A stretch of DNA of 64,000 bases from assembly GCF_020615385.1 (NCBI RefSeq), contig NZ_JAJAVB010000014.1, positions 93,710 through 157,709 of the forward strand. The letters run 5' to 3'. The stretch is from Jiella soli. GTDB lineage: Bacteria > Pseudomonadota > Alphaproteobacteria > Rhizobiales > Rhizobiaceae. Positions 16,450-24,772 of the stretch are shown here, piece after piece. A program made the position numbers and the translations under genes. The notes under the pieces were generated by a model. It worked only from the letters and a program-made list of their open reading frames with translations. It was not told the DNA's origin and did no database searches. Numbering within the stretch: the first letter of the stretch is position 1; every line of letters starts with the position of its first letter.

Positions 16450-17796
16450 TTGAAGCCCCTGCTTCTGAGGCAGGCGCGGCGCCCGCCCATCCTGCGGCTG
16501 TCGCCGCCCGCCGTCCTGCTTCTGGTCTATGGCGGGCTCGTCGTCCTTGGAACGCTCGTCCTGAAGCTGCCGCTGGCGTCGGTTCACGATACAGGCTGGA
16601 TGGCGGCCCTGTTCACCGCGGCCTCCGCCGTCACCGTGACCGGCCTTGCGGTCGTCGACACCGGCTCGCACTTCACCGTCTTCGGGCAGGTCGTCATCCT
16701 GAGCCTGATCCAGCTCGGCGGCCTCGGCCTGATGACGGTCGCGGCCTTTCTCCTGTCGGTGCTGGGCCTGCGCATGCCGATCCGCCATCAGCTGGTGCTC
16801 GGCGAGGATCTGAACCGCACCGATCTCGGCGGCCTCTTCGCCCTGGTCTGGCTGATCTTCCGCGTCGTCGCGATCTTCGAGATCCTGGGCGCGGCCTGTC
16901 TCGCTTTCGTCTTCGTGCCGCGAGAGGGATGGGCGCAGGGTCTGTGGAGCAGCCTCTTCCACTCCGTCTCGGCCTTCAACAATGCCGGTTTCGCGCTCTA
17001 TCCGGACAGCCTCACCCGCTTCGTCGGCAACCCGGTCGTCAATATCACCATCGCCGCGCTCCTGATCGTCGGCGGCATCGGCTTCTCGGTTCTCGCCGAT
17101 CTCTGGCAGCAACGGCGCTGGAAGTCGCTGACCCTGCATTCGAAGCTGATGCTTGCGGGCACCGCCGGGCTGATCGTCGCCTCGGTCGTGGTGTTCGCAG
17201 CGCTCGAATGGAACAATCCCGGGACGCTGGGCCGGCTCGAAGTGGCGGACCGGCTCTGGGCGTCCCTGTTTCAGGGGGTGACGACGCGCACGGCCGGCTT
17301 CAACACCGTCGACATCGCGAAGGTGCTCGATCCGACGGCGCTCGCCATGATCGCCCAGATGATCATCGGCGCCGGCTCCACCTCGACGGGCGGCGGCATC
17401 AAGGTATCGACCTTCATGGTCCTGACCCTTGCGACCGTGGCCTTCCTGAAGCGGCGCGAACGGATCGCGGTCTTCGGGCGCAGCCTGGGACCGGAAGAGG
17501 TGCTGAAGGCGCTCGCCCTTGCCATGCTGTTCGTGGCGGTGCTGATCGCCGCGCTGTTCACGCTGCTCCTGACCGGTGCGGCCGGCTTCCTCGACCTGTT
17601 CTTCGAGACGGCCTCGGCGCTCGGCACGGTCGGCCTCTCGCGCGGCGCGACGGGCGCCTTCGGCCCCACCGGCCAGATCGTCGTCATCGCCGTCATGTTC
17701 GTCGGGCGCGTCGGACCTTTGTCCCTCGGCTTCTTCCTCGGCCAGAGGACGCGGCCGCGCATCGGCTACCCGGCAAGCCGCGTCTATCTCGGCTGA
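16450..17796 (+). CDS. TrkH/KtrB family potassium uptake membrane subunit
   Basis: A 448-residue K+ translocating subunit with the usual four repeats of TM-pore-TM. Pore-loop signatures are seen, including ITASAVTVTGL-like AASAVTVTGLAVVDT (about 51-65), HSVSAFNNAGFALYPD, TTRTAGFNT and TASALGTVGLSRG. The start is TTG at 16450, one base after the trkA stop; no ATG exists before the first helix, so the TTG start is well supported. The weak start and minimal spacing suggest translation coupled to trkA. It probably imports K+ driven by Na+ or the membrane potential. Confidence 0.94.
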   Translation: MKPLLLRQARRPPILRLSPPAVLLLVYGGLVVLGTLVLKLPLASVHDTGWMAALFTAASAVTVTGLAVVDTGSHFTVFGQVVILSLIQLGGLGLMTVAAFLLSVLGLRMPIRHQLVLGEDLNRTDLGGLFALVWLIFRVVAIFEILGAACLAFVFVPREGWAQGLWSSLFHSVSAFNNAGFALYPDSLTRFVGNPVVNITIAALLIVGGIGFSVLADLWQQRRWKSLTLHSKLMLAGTAGLIVASVVVFAALEWNNPGTLGRLEVADRLWASLFQGVTTRTAGFNTVDIAKVLDPTALAMIAQMIIGAGSTSTGGGIKVSTFMVLTLATVAFLKRRERIAVFGRSLGPEEVLKALALAMLFVAVLIAALFTLLLTGAAGFLDLFFETASALGTVGLSRGATGAFGPTGQIVVIAVMFVGRVGPLSLGFFLGQRTRPRIGYPASRVYLG

Positions 17797-17838
17797 CTTG
17801 AGAGGACCCTGTCACCGGGTCCGGAAGCCGCCTGTCGA

Positions 17839-18033
17839 TCAGGCGACTTCCTTGCGCAGGGTATGGAGTTCCGCCATCGCCTCCTCGACCAGGCGCGCGG
17901 CGCTGCCGCAGCCGATCCGGGAGGCTTCCTGCGACAGGTACTGGCACAGATTGGTCAAGGTCGCGATGTCCTTTTCCAGCGAAGCCTCCGGGCTTCCGCG
18001 GAACTCCTGCCTCTGACGCATCCATCCGATCAT
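17839..18033 (-). CDS. Small hypothetical protein, third gene of the GNAT operon
   Basis: A 64-residue, probably helical protein beginning MIGWMRQRQEFRGS and ending ELHTLRKEVA, with two cysteines (NLCQYLSQ and RIGCGS). No membrane segment or known domain is recognised. Its ATG overlaps the stop of the upstream 88-residue gene by four bases (ATGA), which strongly supports both being real and co-translated. The likely role is tied to the GNAT protein encoded first in the operon; nothing more can be inferred. Confidence 0.72.
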   Translation of the reverse strand: MIGWMRQRQEFRGSPEASLEKDIATLTNLCQYLSQEASRIGCGSAARLVEEAMAELHTLRKEVA

Positions 18034-18296
18034 CGATTCATCCCTTGTACGCTCAACTCTGCTGCTTGATTTTCGGCGAGCGCCGTCTTGAGCTTGATCT
18101 CGAGCAATGTCGCCAGCGGCGACCGGTCGGCGAGGTCGGCGCGATGGTCCCGCCCCTCCCAGACCATCGCCACCTCGAGGAGACACATGTCGAGAATCCG
18201 TGCCGCGAACGGCATCGAGAGCTCCCTGGCCGCATCGCGGTTCGCGGCGATCGACGAGACCAGCCGCGCCAGCTCGGCTTCATCTTCGACACGCAT
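18030..18296 (-). CDS. Small hypothetical protein, second gene of the GNAT operon
   Basis: An 88-residue, mostly helical soluble protein (MRVEDEAELARLVSSIAAN... ending AELSVQGMNR). It starts three bases after the stop of the GNAT gene and overlaps the next small gene by four bases. Codon use matches the neighbours. I recognise no domain. The tight coupling with the acetyltransferase suggests a substrate, partner or regulator of that enzyme. Confidence 0.72.
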   Translation of the reverse strand: MRVEDEAELARLVSSIAANRDAARELSMPFAARILDMCLLEVAMVWEGRDHRADLADRSPLATLLEIKLKTALAENQAAELSVQGMNR

Positions 18297-18299
18297 GGA

Positions 18300-18938
18300 T
18301 CAGAACCCGGCTGAGGGCCGTTCGAAGACCCCGGGGACGTGCCACATCCCCTCGGCCCGCACGGTCTGATAGGGATCGCCCATCTTCACCGCGTCTTCGA
18401 ACGGCTCGATCTCGTCCACCATTTCGACCACCGCATAGCCGCCGAGATCGAAGGGGGCGCCATTGTCGCGGATCTGGAAGCCGAAGTGCTGCCAGAACGG
18501 CAGGAGCTCTTCCTTGGCGTGGCCGTAGAGCTTGCGGAAGCCCTTGGCCCGGCAAAGGTCGACGCTGGCCCGCACGAGTTCGAAGGCGATCCGGGACTTG
18601 CGGAACTCCTTGCGGACCGCAAGCCGCTCCATCTTCGCGAAGTCGCCGAAGAAGCGGATGCGCATGCAGCCGGCCGGTTCGCCCTTGACGCTGTAGAGGA
18701 GATGCGTCGCTGCGAAGTCATTGCCGTCGAACTGCTGGTCGAAGGCGAAGGTCTGCTCGCCCATGAAGACGGCGGAGCGGATGGCGGCGACCTTGAGGAA
18801 ATCGTCCATGCCGTGGACGACCGCGATGCCCGTCCCGCCCTCGCGTGCCTCGTTCGAGGCAAAGCGGCGGGGCTGCGAAGGCTTGGCCACCGCGTCGATT
18901 CCGCCGAAATCGGAGGACATATCACTTGCTGAAGTCAT
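18300..18938 (-). CDS. GNAT family N-acetyltransferase
   Basis: A 212-residue protein with a GNAT fold from about residue 40. FFGDFAKMERLAVRKEFRKSR (near 98-118) contains beta strand 4 and the start of the acetyl-CoA pyrophosphate loop, although the usual Q/RxxGxG/A appears as RKEFRKSRIA. HAKEELLPFWQHFGFQIRDN is the typical end of the fold. A 50-residue C-terminal extension follows. The start at 18938 is supported by GGAGAAGG upstream. It heads a three-gene operon with two tiny proteins and is divergent from the LysR gene (87 bases between starts), which may regulate it. The substrate is unknown. Confidence 0.86.
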   Translation of the reverse strand: MTSASDMSSDFGGIDAVAKPSQPRRFASNEAREGGTGIAVVHGMDDFLKVAAIRSAVFMGEQTFAFDQQFDGNDFAATHLLYSVKGEPAGCMRIRFFGDFAKMERLAVRKEFRKSRIAFELVRASVDLCRAKGFRKLYGHAKEELLPFWQHFGFQIRDNGAPFDLGGYAVVEMVDEIEPFEDAVKMGDPYQTVRAEGMWHVPGVFERPSAGF

Positions 18939-19024
18939 GCCGCCTTCTCCATAATTATCACCGAAGCGACGATAGGAGCTGGTCAAACGGCCGAATGCAG
19001 CAAACATGACATCGGGGTGTTCGT

Positions 19025-20047
19025 GTGAGTGAACGCCTGCGCGACGCGCTTGACTGGGACGGGGTGAAGACCCTGCTGGCGATCGTCGAGCACGAGAGCT
19101 TCCGGCAGGCTGCAGCCGATCTCGGGCGGAGCGTGAACACCGTTCGCTCGACCATCGAGCGGCTGGAGGACCAGCTCGGCTTCCGGCTGTTCTACCGGGA
19201 GGTCAACGGCGCGCGCCTGACGCCGGAGGGCCGCCGCCTGCTCGCATCGGCCCGCCAGGTGGAGCAGTCCGTCTCCGATCTGTGCCGCGTCGCCAAGACG
19301 TCTTCCGATACGATGTCGGGCGAAGTCCAGCTCGCCGTGACCGAAGGGATCGGCACCTTCTGGCTGGTGCCGCAGCTGGTCGACTTCCTCGCCGATACCG
19401 GACGCGACATGCAGGTCAACCTCAGATGCGCGCTGCGGTCGGTCGACGTCCTGCGCATGGAGGCGGACATCTCGGTCCAGCTGATCGAGCCCACCTCTCC
19501 GGACCTGATCAAGAAGCGGATCGGCTATGTCCATCTCTCGCCCTTCGCCGGCCGCTCCTACAGCGAACGTCACGGCCTGCCCAATTCGCTCGCCGAACTC
19601 GCGGACCACCGGGTGATCGAGCAGGAGATGGATCAGTTCGCCGGCTACGGGCTCGACAAGATCTTCACGCCGGAGATCGCCAAGAAAATGGTGCCCCTGC
19701 GCACCAATTTTGCCAGCGCCCACTACTGGTCGATCGCCAAGGGGGCCGGGCTCGGCTTCCTGCCCAACTACGCCATGGCGATCGGCGGCGACCTCGTTCC
19801 CGTGCCGCTCGACCTGAAGTTCCGTGTGCCGATCTGGCTCGCCATCCATCCGCAGGTGATCAAGACATCGCGGCACCGGGCGATCGTCGACTGGCTCGTC
19901 GACTGCTTCTCCACCGAACGCTTTCCCTGGTTCGGTGAGGCTTTCCTGACGCCGACCGAGATCAACGGCCTGATCGGAGCCTCCGGGGAGATGAAAACCT
20001 ACTTCCAGGGTTTCACGCCCCGGCTGATCGCCGGCTCCTCGGCATAG
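19025..20047 (+). CDS. LysR family transcriptional regulator
   Basis: A 340-residue LysR protein. The winged HTH covers residues 12-70 (FRQAAADLGRSVNTVRSTIE followed by RLFYREVNGARLTPEGRRLL). The substrate-binding domain follows from about residue 95. The protein is somewhat longer than the usual 300 residues because of a C-terminal tail. It starts with GTG at 19025, the only start giving a normal N-terminus. It is divergent from the GNAT operon, the classical position for a LysR regulator and its target. The ligand is unknown. Confidence 0.93.
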   Translation: MSERLRDALDWDGVKTLLAIVEHESFRQAAADLGRSVNTVRSTIERLEDQLGFRLFYREVNGARLTPEGRRLLASARQVEQSVSDLCRVAKTSSDTMSGEVQLAVTEGIGTFWLVPQLVDFLADTGRDMQVNLRCALRSVDVLRMEADISVQLIEPTSPDLIKKRIGYVHLSPFAGRSYSERHGLPNSLAELADHRVIEQEMDQFAGYGLDKIFTPEIAKKMVPLRTNFASAHYWSIAKGAGLGFLPNYAMAIGGDLVPVPLDLKFRVPIWLAIHPQVIKTSRHRAIVDWLVDCFSTERFPWFGEAFLTPTEINGLIGASGEMKTYFQGFTPRLIAGSSA

Positions 20048-20053
20048 AGCATC

Positions 20054-20085
20054 GGGTCGGCAGACCGAAAGCGCTCCGCCGACCC
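20054..20085. repeat. Inverted repeat GGGTCGGC/GCCGACCC after the LysR gene
   Basis: An 8-bp perfect inverted repeat (20054-20061 and 20078-20085) just after the LysR stop. The preceding TAGAGCATCGGG resembles the start of the palindrome at 6025. It could act as a terminator, but no T-run follows. Confidence 0.45.
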
Positions 20086-20099
20086 ATCTCCATCTTGCC

Positions 20100-20144
20100 G
20101 CATCGGATTCTTCCGCCGAGCGGTTCCGCCTTCCGGTCCGATGC
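20100..20144. repeat. Intergenic palindrome GCATCGGA/TCCGATGC
   Basis: Perfect 8-bp arms at 20100-20107 and 20137-20144, with the same GCATCG ends as the elements at 6028 and 7756. It lies in the gap between the LysR gene and the universal stress protein gene. Confidence 0.55.
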
Positions 20145-20190
20145 ACAATGCCGCGTCGCGCGCTCTGCGCCCCGCGGCCTGATCACAGTC

Positions 20191-21030
20191 TCAGTGCGCC
20201 AGGATCACCGGCATCCCGGCATGGTCGAGGATATGGTTGGTGGCGCCGCCGAAGATCATCTGGCGCAGCCGGCTCTGGGTGTAGGCGCCCTTGACGAGCA
20301 GGTCGCAGCCGAGCACGGAGGCCTCCTCGAGGATCGCCTCGCCGGACCGTATCCGCTTGTCGGAAAGAAGCTTCAACTCGGCGGCGATCCCGTTGCGGCG
20401 CAGGCGCCGCTGGACGAGTTCGCCGGACGGGCGGTCGCCGAGAGCGCCGTCGTCGGCAAGGACGACGACCCGCTTGGCATCGCGGATGAAAGGCTTGGCA
20501 AAGCCGATGGTGCGCGCCGTCTCGCTGGAGCCGTTCCAGGCGATCACGACGGTTTCGGCAAGGCTTGCGACCGGTTTCGGAGGCGCCAGGAGGATCGGTC
20601 CGCCACTGTCGAAAAGGGCTGACTCGAGCGTGGTGATCGAACTGCCGTTGGCGCGCGGCTGGCCGACGACCGTCAGGTCGAATACCCGGCCGTAGCTGCC
20701 GAGAAAGCCGTCCCCGGCCATCGTCGCCTCGTTCCAGATCGCACGCGGGCCGTCGCTCTCGCCCGTGCCCGCTTCGCCCATCGCGAGGCCGTGCTCGCCC
20801 ATGACGCGGGCAAACAGGCTTCGCGCCTCCGCCATGGCCTGGCGGTGGTCCCACTCCGCGCTGTGGATCATCGCGACGCTGGCCGGATCCCAGCCGATGC
20901 CCGCAAGCGGCGGAACCTGAAGGGCGAACCCCTCGATCACGCTTTGGAAGCGCTCGGCGGTCGCGGCCGCGAGATCGAGCGTCAGACGAGCGTCCTCATG
21001 GTGTTCGACGGGCACGAGAATCGTTTTCAT
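20191..21030 (-). CDS. Universal stress protein family protein
   Basis: A 279-residue tandem Usp protein. The N-terminal unit begins MKTILVPVEHHEDARLTLDL. The second unit (about from residue 160) has ETVVIAWNGSSETARTIGFA and ends with the ATP-binding type loop LLVKGAYTQSRLRQMIFGGA and MPVILAH. The G-2x-G-9x-G(S/T) motif is seen in degenerate form (GAYTQSRLRQMIFGGATN), typical of the Rhizobiales family. It is transcribed divergently from the DHA2 exporter with very short spacing. Its role is a general stress response of unknown detail. Confidence 0.9.
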   Translation of the reverse strand: MKTILVPVEHHEDARLTLDLAAATAERFQSVIEGFALQVPPLAGIGWDPASVAMIHSAEWDHRQAMAEARSLFARVMGEHGLAMGEAGTGESDGPRAIWNEATMAGDGFLGSYGRVFDLTVVGQPRANGSSITTLESALFDSGGPILLAPPKPVASLAETVVIAWNGSSETARTIGFAKPFIRDAKRVVVLADDGALGDRPSGELVQRRLRRNGIAAELKLLSDKRIRSGEAILEEASVLGCDLLVKGAYTQSRLRQMIFGGATNHILDHAGMPVILAH

Positions 21031-21117
21031 TTGGCCCCTTTGGGATATCTATGACACGTGATCGGCGATCCCCTCGTCGCCGATAGACCCATTCTAGCCG
21101 ATCGTAGTCCCGCCTTC

Positions 21118-22638
21118 ATGCCCCCTCTCGATTCCGATTCCGATCCTGACAGCGCGGCCGCGACCGCCGCCCCATCGGCCGCCAGCGCCAGACGGCAGTT
21201 CCTCACCGTCTTTCCCTCGATCATGTTGCCGATGTTCCTGGCGGTGGTCGATCAGACCATCGTCGCAACGGCGCTGCCGGCGATCGCGGCTTCGCTCGGC
21301 GATGTCGACCGGCTGTCCTGGATCGTCGTCTCCTATCTCGTCGCGACCACGATCGCGGCCCCGGTCTATGGCCGGCTCGGCGACGTGCTCGGCCGAAGAC
21401 GTCTGATGTTCGTGGCGCTGGCGGTCTTCATCGGCGCGTCCGTCCTGTGCGCGCTGTCGCAGAGCATGCTCATGCTGACCGTCGCGCGCATTCTGCAAGG
21501 GGCCGGCGGCGGCGGTTTGATGACCTTGTCGCAGGCGCTGATCGGCGAGGCGATCCCGCCGCGCGAGCGGGCGCGCTATCAGGGCTATCTCGCCGCCGTC
21601 GCCGTCACGTCCAGCACGTTCGGCCCGGTGGTCGGGGGCTTCCTGACCGAGAGTTTCGGCTGGCAATCGGTCTTCCTTGTCAATGTCCCGGTGGGTGCGC
21701 TCGCCGCGCTCCTCGCATTGCGGCTGCCGCAGCGGGCGGGCACGGGCGAGGCCTTCCGCTTCGACACGCCCGGGCTCCTGCTCTTCGCCACCTTCATCGC
21801 CTCCACGCTGATCATGCTGGAAGGCTCGCGCGCCGCCCTCTCCGGCGATGTCCTGATGCCGCTTGTCCTGGCCACCGTGGCCCTGGCCGCGGTGATCCTC
21901 CTCATCCGGCGCGAGCGGCGCACGCCCTCGCCGCTCCTGCCGATCCCGCTCCTGAAACATCCGGCGATCTGGCGCTGCGATGCGGCCGCCGCCTTCCATG
22001 GCGCGACGCTGGTCTCGCTGATCACCTTCCTCCCGCTCTATTTCCGGATGGTGCACGGCACGTCGGCGGCCGTCACCGGCTTCCTGATCATCCCGATGAC
22101 CATCGGCATCGGCGTCGGCTCGCTGATCACCGGGCGCATCGTCGGGCGCACCGGCGCGACGGCGGTCTTTCCTTCCGTCGGCCTCGCGATCGTCGTCCCG
22201 GGCCTCGCCTTCGTCGCCCTGGCCTCCCCCTATCTCGGCGCGGTCACCCTCTCGCTGATCTTCGGCGTGCTGGCGATCTTCATGGGGACGGTGATGGGCG
22301 TCGTGCAGCTGACCGTGCAGCTTGCCGCCGGCAGCCGCCAGCTCGGCGCGGGCGCGGCGAGCGTCCAGTTCTCGCGATCGCTCGGTGCAGCCGTCGGCAC
22401 GGCGATCGTCGGCTCGGTCCTCTTCGCGACCCTGACCCTCGCGAGCCCCGGGATCGGAGACGCCGTCGGGCGAATCCTCGAAGAAGGTCCGGCGGCGCTC
22501 CACGGGCTCTCGGCGATCCAGCGGCAATCGATCGAGGCCGGCCTCGGCCAGGCCTTCCGCAACGCCTTCTTCTGCACGGCGGCCTTCGCGGCGGCGGCGA
22601 TGCTGTTGTTCTGGACGCAGCCGATCCGGCGCGTGTGA
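21118..22638 (+). CDS. DHA2 (EmrB/QacA) family MFS drug efflux transporter
   Basis: A 506-residue, 14-helix proton-coupled exporter. Signatures include MFLAVVDQTIVATALPAIAA (motif with Asp in helix 1), GRLGDVLGRRRLM (motif A) and GPVVGGFLTESFGWQSVFLV (motif C, antiporter). The start at 21118 gives about 33 residues before the first helix. A GTG at 21058, closer to the divergent stress protein gene, is an alternative; neither has a strong ribosome site. No periplasmic adaptor gene is adjacent, so it may work alone at the inner membrane. The substrate is unknown. Confidence 0.9.
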   Translation: MPPLDSDSDPDSAAATAAPSAASARRQFLTVFPSIMLPMFLAVVDQTIVATALPAIAASLGDVDRLSWIVVSYLVATTIAAPVYGRLGDVLGRRRLMFVALAVFIGASVLCALSQSMLMLTVARILQGAGGGGLMTLSQALIGEAIPPRERARYQGYLAAVAVTSSTFGPVVGGFLTESFGWQSVFLVNVPVGALAALLALRLPQRAGTGEAFRFDTPGLLLFATFIASTLIMLEGSRAALSGDVLMPLVLATVALAAVILLIRRERRTPSPLLPIPLLKHPAIWRCDAAAAFHGATLVSLITFLPLYFRMVHGTSAAVTGFLIIPMTIGIGVGSLITGRIVGRTGATAVFPSVGLAIVVPGLAFVALASPYLGAVTLSLIFGVLAIFMGTVMGVVQLTVQLAAGSRQLGAGAASVQFSRSLGAAVGTAIVGSVLFATLTLASPGIGDAVGRILEEGPAALHGLSAIQRQSIEAGLGQAFRNAFFCTAAFAAAAMLLFWTQPIRRV

Positions 22639-22799
22639 CGAGGCTCCTTGCAGCCCGTCCGAAAGGCGGGCAGCGCCGGCCGCTGAAAGAGCTGCGCCTA
22701 GCGGTCGCCGCGCCGCATTCGGGCGTTAGCTAGGGTCGGTCAAGCGGCCGGTTCCTGCGAATCGTCGCGCCACATTTTTCCCGACGCCGTGAAGAGGTC

Positions 22800-24596
22800 A
22801 TGCTCGAACTTCTCTATGTCTCGATTCTGATCGGCACGATCCTCGTCCTGGTGGCGGCGTTTTCGAGCCTGCTCGCCTTCCGCTTCGGCGCGCCGCTGCT
22901 GCTTCTGTTCCTGTCGATCGGCCTCCTGGCGGGGGTCGACGGGCTCGGGCTCGACTTCGACAATGCGGGCCTTGCCTATTTCGTCGGGACGATCGCGCTC
23001 GCGATCATCCTCTTCGATTCCGGCTTCGGCACGCATCTGTCGACCTTCCGCCAGGCGGCCTATCCGGCGATCACGCTCGCGACCGCCGGCGTCCTCATCA
23101 CCTCGGTGATGTTCGGCCTCGCCGCCTCCTCGCTCCTCCATCTGTCGATCGTGGAGGGCATCCTCCTCGGCGCGATCGTCGGCTCGACGGACGCGGCGGC
23201 CGTGTTCTTCCTCCTGCGCGTCGGCGGCGTCACCATCCGCGACCGGGTGCGCTCGCTGCTCGAGATCGAATCCGGCACCAACGACCCGATGGCGATCTTC
23301 CTGACCATCGCCCTGGTCGAGCTGCTCGGCCGGGGCGATGGCCTCGACGCCATCGGCCTCAGCGTCATTCTGGGCTTCGTGAAGCAGATGGGGCTTGGCC
23401 TCGTCTTCGGTCTCGGCGGCGGCTTCATGATCGCGGAAATCCTGACGCGCCTTCAGATCGACCGGGGCCTGATGCCGATCATGACGCTCGGCCTCGCGCT
23501 CCTCGTCTTCGCCCTCACCGGCGCGGTCGGCGGCTCCGGCTTCCTCGCCGTCTATGTCGCGGGACTCTACGCCGGCAATAGCGGGCTGAAGGCCGCAAGC
23601 CACGTCAAGCGCTTCCAGGACGGGCTGACATGGCTCGCCCAGATCGTCATGTTCCTGATCCTCGGCCTGCTCGCCACGCCGTCCCAGTTTTCGCTGATCT
23701 TCTGGCCCGCCCTCGGCCTCGCGGCCTTCCTCATCTTCGTCGCTCGGCCGCTGGCGGTCTGGCTCTGCCTCCTGCCGTTCGGATTCCAGCGGCGCGAGAC
23801 GGCCTTCGTCTCCTGGGTCGGGCTCAGGGGCGCGGTCTCCATCCTCCTCGCCATCGTCCCGCTGATCGGCGGCCTCGACGACGCGCGCCTGTTCTTCAAC
23901 AGCGCCTTCATCATCGTGCTCGCCTCGCTCCTCGTCCAGGGCTGGACGATCGGCGTCGTGGCCAGACGGCTCGGCCTCGTCGTGCCGCCGCGGATCGGCC
24001 CGATCGAGAAGTTCGAGCTGGAACTGCCGGGCAGTCCGGACCACGAGCTCCTGTCCTACCGCGTCGTGCCGGACAGCCCGGTGGCGCGGGGCGAGCGTGT
24101 TCCGCGCTGGGCGCGGCCTTCGCTCGTCATTCGCGATGGCCGCTCCATGCGCTACCAATATGCCGGGCGGCTGCAGTCCGGCGACTACGTCTACCTCTTC
24201 ATCTCGCCGCGCTATCCCCCGCTCCTCGACCGGCTGTTCGCGAGCCCCGCCCCGGTGACGGCGGACGATGCGGAGTTCTTCGGCGATTTCGCGCTCGACC
24301 CTGCGGCACGGGCGAAGGACCTTGCCGCCGCCTACGGCTTCCGGCTGCATCCGGACGAGGAGACGATGTCGATCTCCGAGATGATGATCCGGCGACTCGG
24401 CGGCGAGGCCGACTATGGCGACCGCGTTGCCGCCTCCCCGGTGGAACTGATCGTCCGCCAGACGGGAATCGACGGCGCTGTCGTCGCGGCGGGCCTGTCG
24501 CTGGAGCCGGGCAGCGGACGCGGCGGCCAGATCCCGCTCTTCTACAGCGGCCGCGACATCGCCGGCTTCTTCGCCCGGCTTCTCGGCCGCGGCTGA
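22800..24596 (+). CDS. Potassium/proton antiporter, CPA1 (NhaP2/CvrA) family
   Basis: A 598-residue protein with about 12-13 transmembrane helices up to residue 390. Conserved segments are GAIVGSTDAAAVFFLLR, with the transport aspartates of CPA antiporters, and the following EIESGTNDPMAIFLT. The cytosolic part holds a TrkA_C-like domain (about 415-480) and a CorC_HlyC-like C-terminal domain (about 500-598), the arrangement of NhaP2/CvrA. It exports K+ in exchange for H+, balancing the TrkA/TrkH uptake system 5 kb upstream. The ATG at 22800 follows GAAGAGG. Confidence 0.93.
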   Translation: MLELLYVSILIGTILVLVAAFSSLLAFRFGAPLLLLFLSIGLLAGVDGLGLDFDNAGLAYFVGTIALAIILFDSGFGTHLSTFRQAAYPAITLATAGVLITSVMFGLAASSLLHLSIVEGILLGAIVGSTDAAAVFFLLRVGGVTIRDRVRSLLEIESGTNDPMAIFLTIALVELLGRGDGLDAIGLSVILGFVKQMGLGLVFGLGGGFMIAEILTRLQIDRGLMPIMTLGLALLVFALTGAVGGSGFLAVYVAGLYAGNSGLKAASHVKRFQDGLTWLAQIVMFLILGLLATPSQFSLIFWPALGLAAFLIFVARPLAVWLCLLPFGFQRRETAFVSWVGLRGAVSILLAIVPLIGGLDDARLFFNSAFIIVLASLLVQGWTIGVVARRLGLVVPPRIGPIEKFELELPGSPDHELLSYRVVPDSPVARGERVPRWARPSLVIRDGRSMRYQYAGRLQSGDYVYLFISPRYPPLLDRLFASPAPVTADDAEFFGDFALDPAARAKDLAAAYGFRLHPDEETMSISEMMIRRLGGEADYGDRVAASPVELIVRQTGIDGAVVAAGLSLEPGSGRGGQIPLFYSGRDIAGFFARLLGRG

Positions 24597-24772
24597 CGCC
24601 GTCCCGCACCCCGCCGAACGGCCCGGCTTTCGCCGGCAGTTAGAAGAACTGAGCTTCGAAGCGGGGAGAGCCTTCTTGCCCGGAAAGGCGGGACCGACCT
24701 AAGAAGAGGAGGAAAACGAGCGTCTGCCGCAAAGCCAGAGCGGCGACGGCCCATAGCGAGAGGACAGAACCG

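Noticed and set aside
22740..24350. 536-residue minus-strand open frame opposite the K+/H+ antiporter
   Set aside because: Charged low-complexity shadow; the plus strand has conserved membrane helices and transport motifs.
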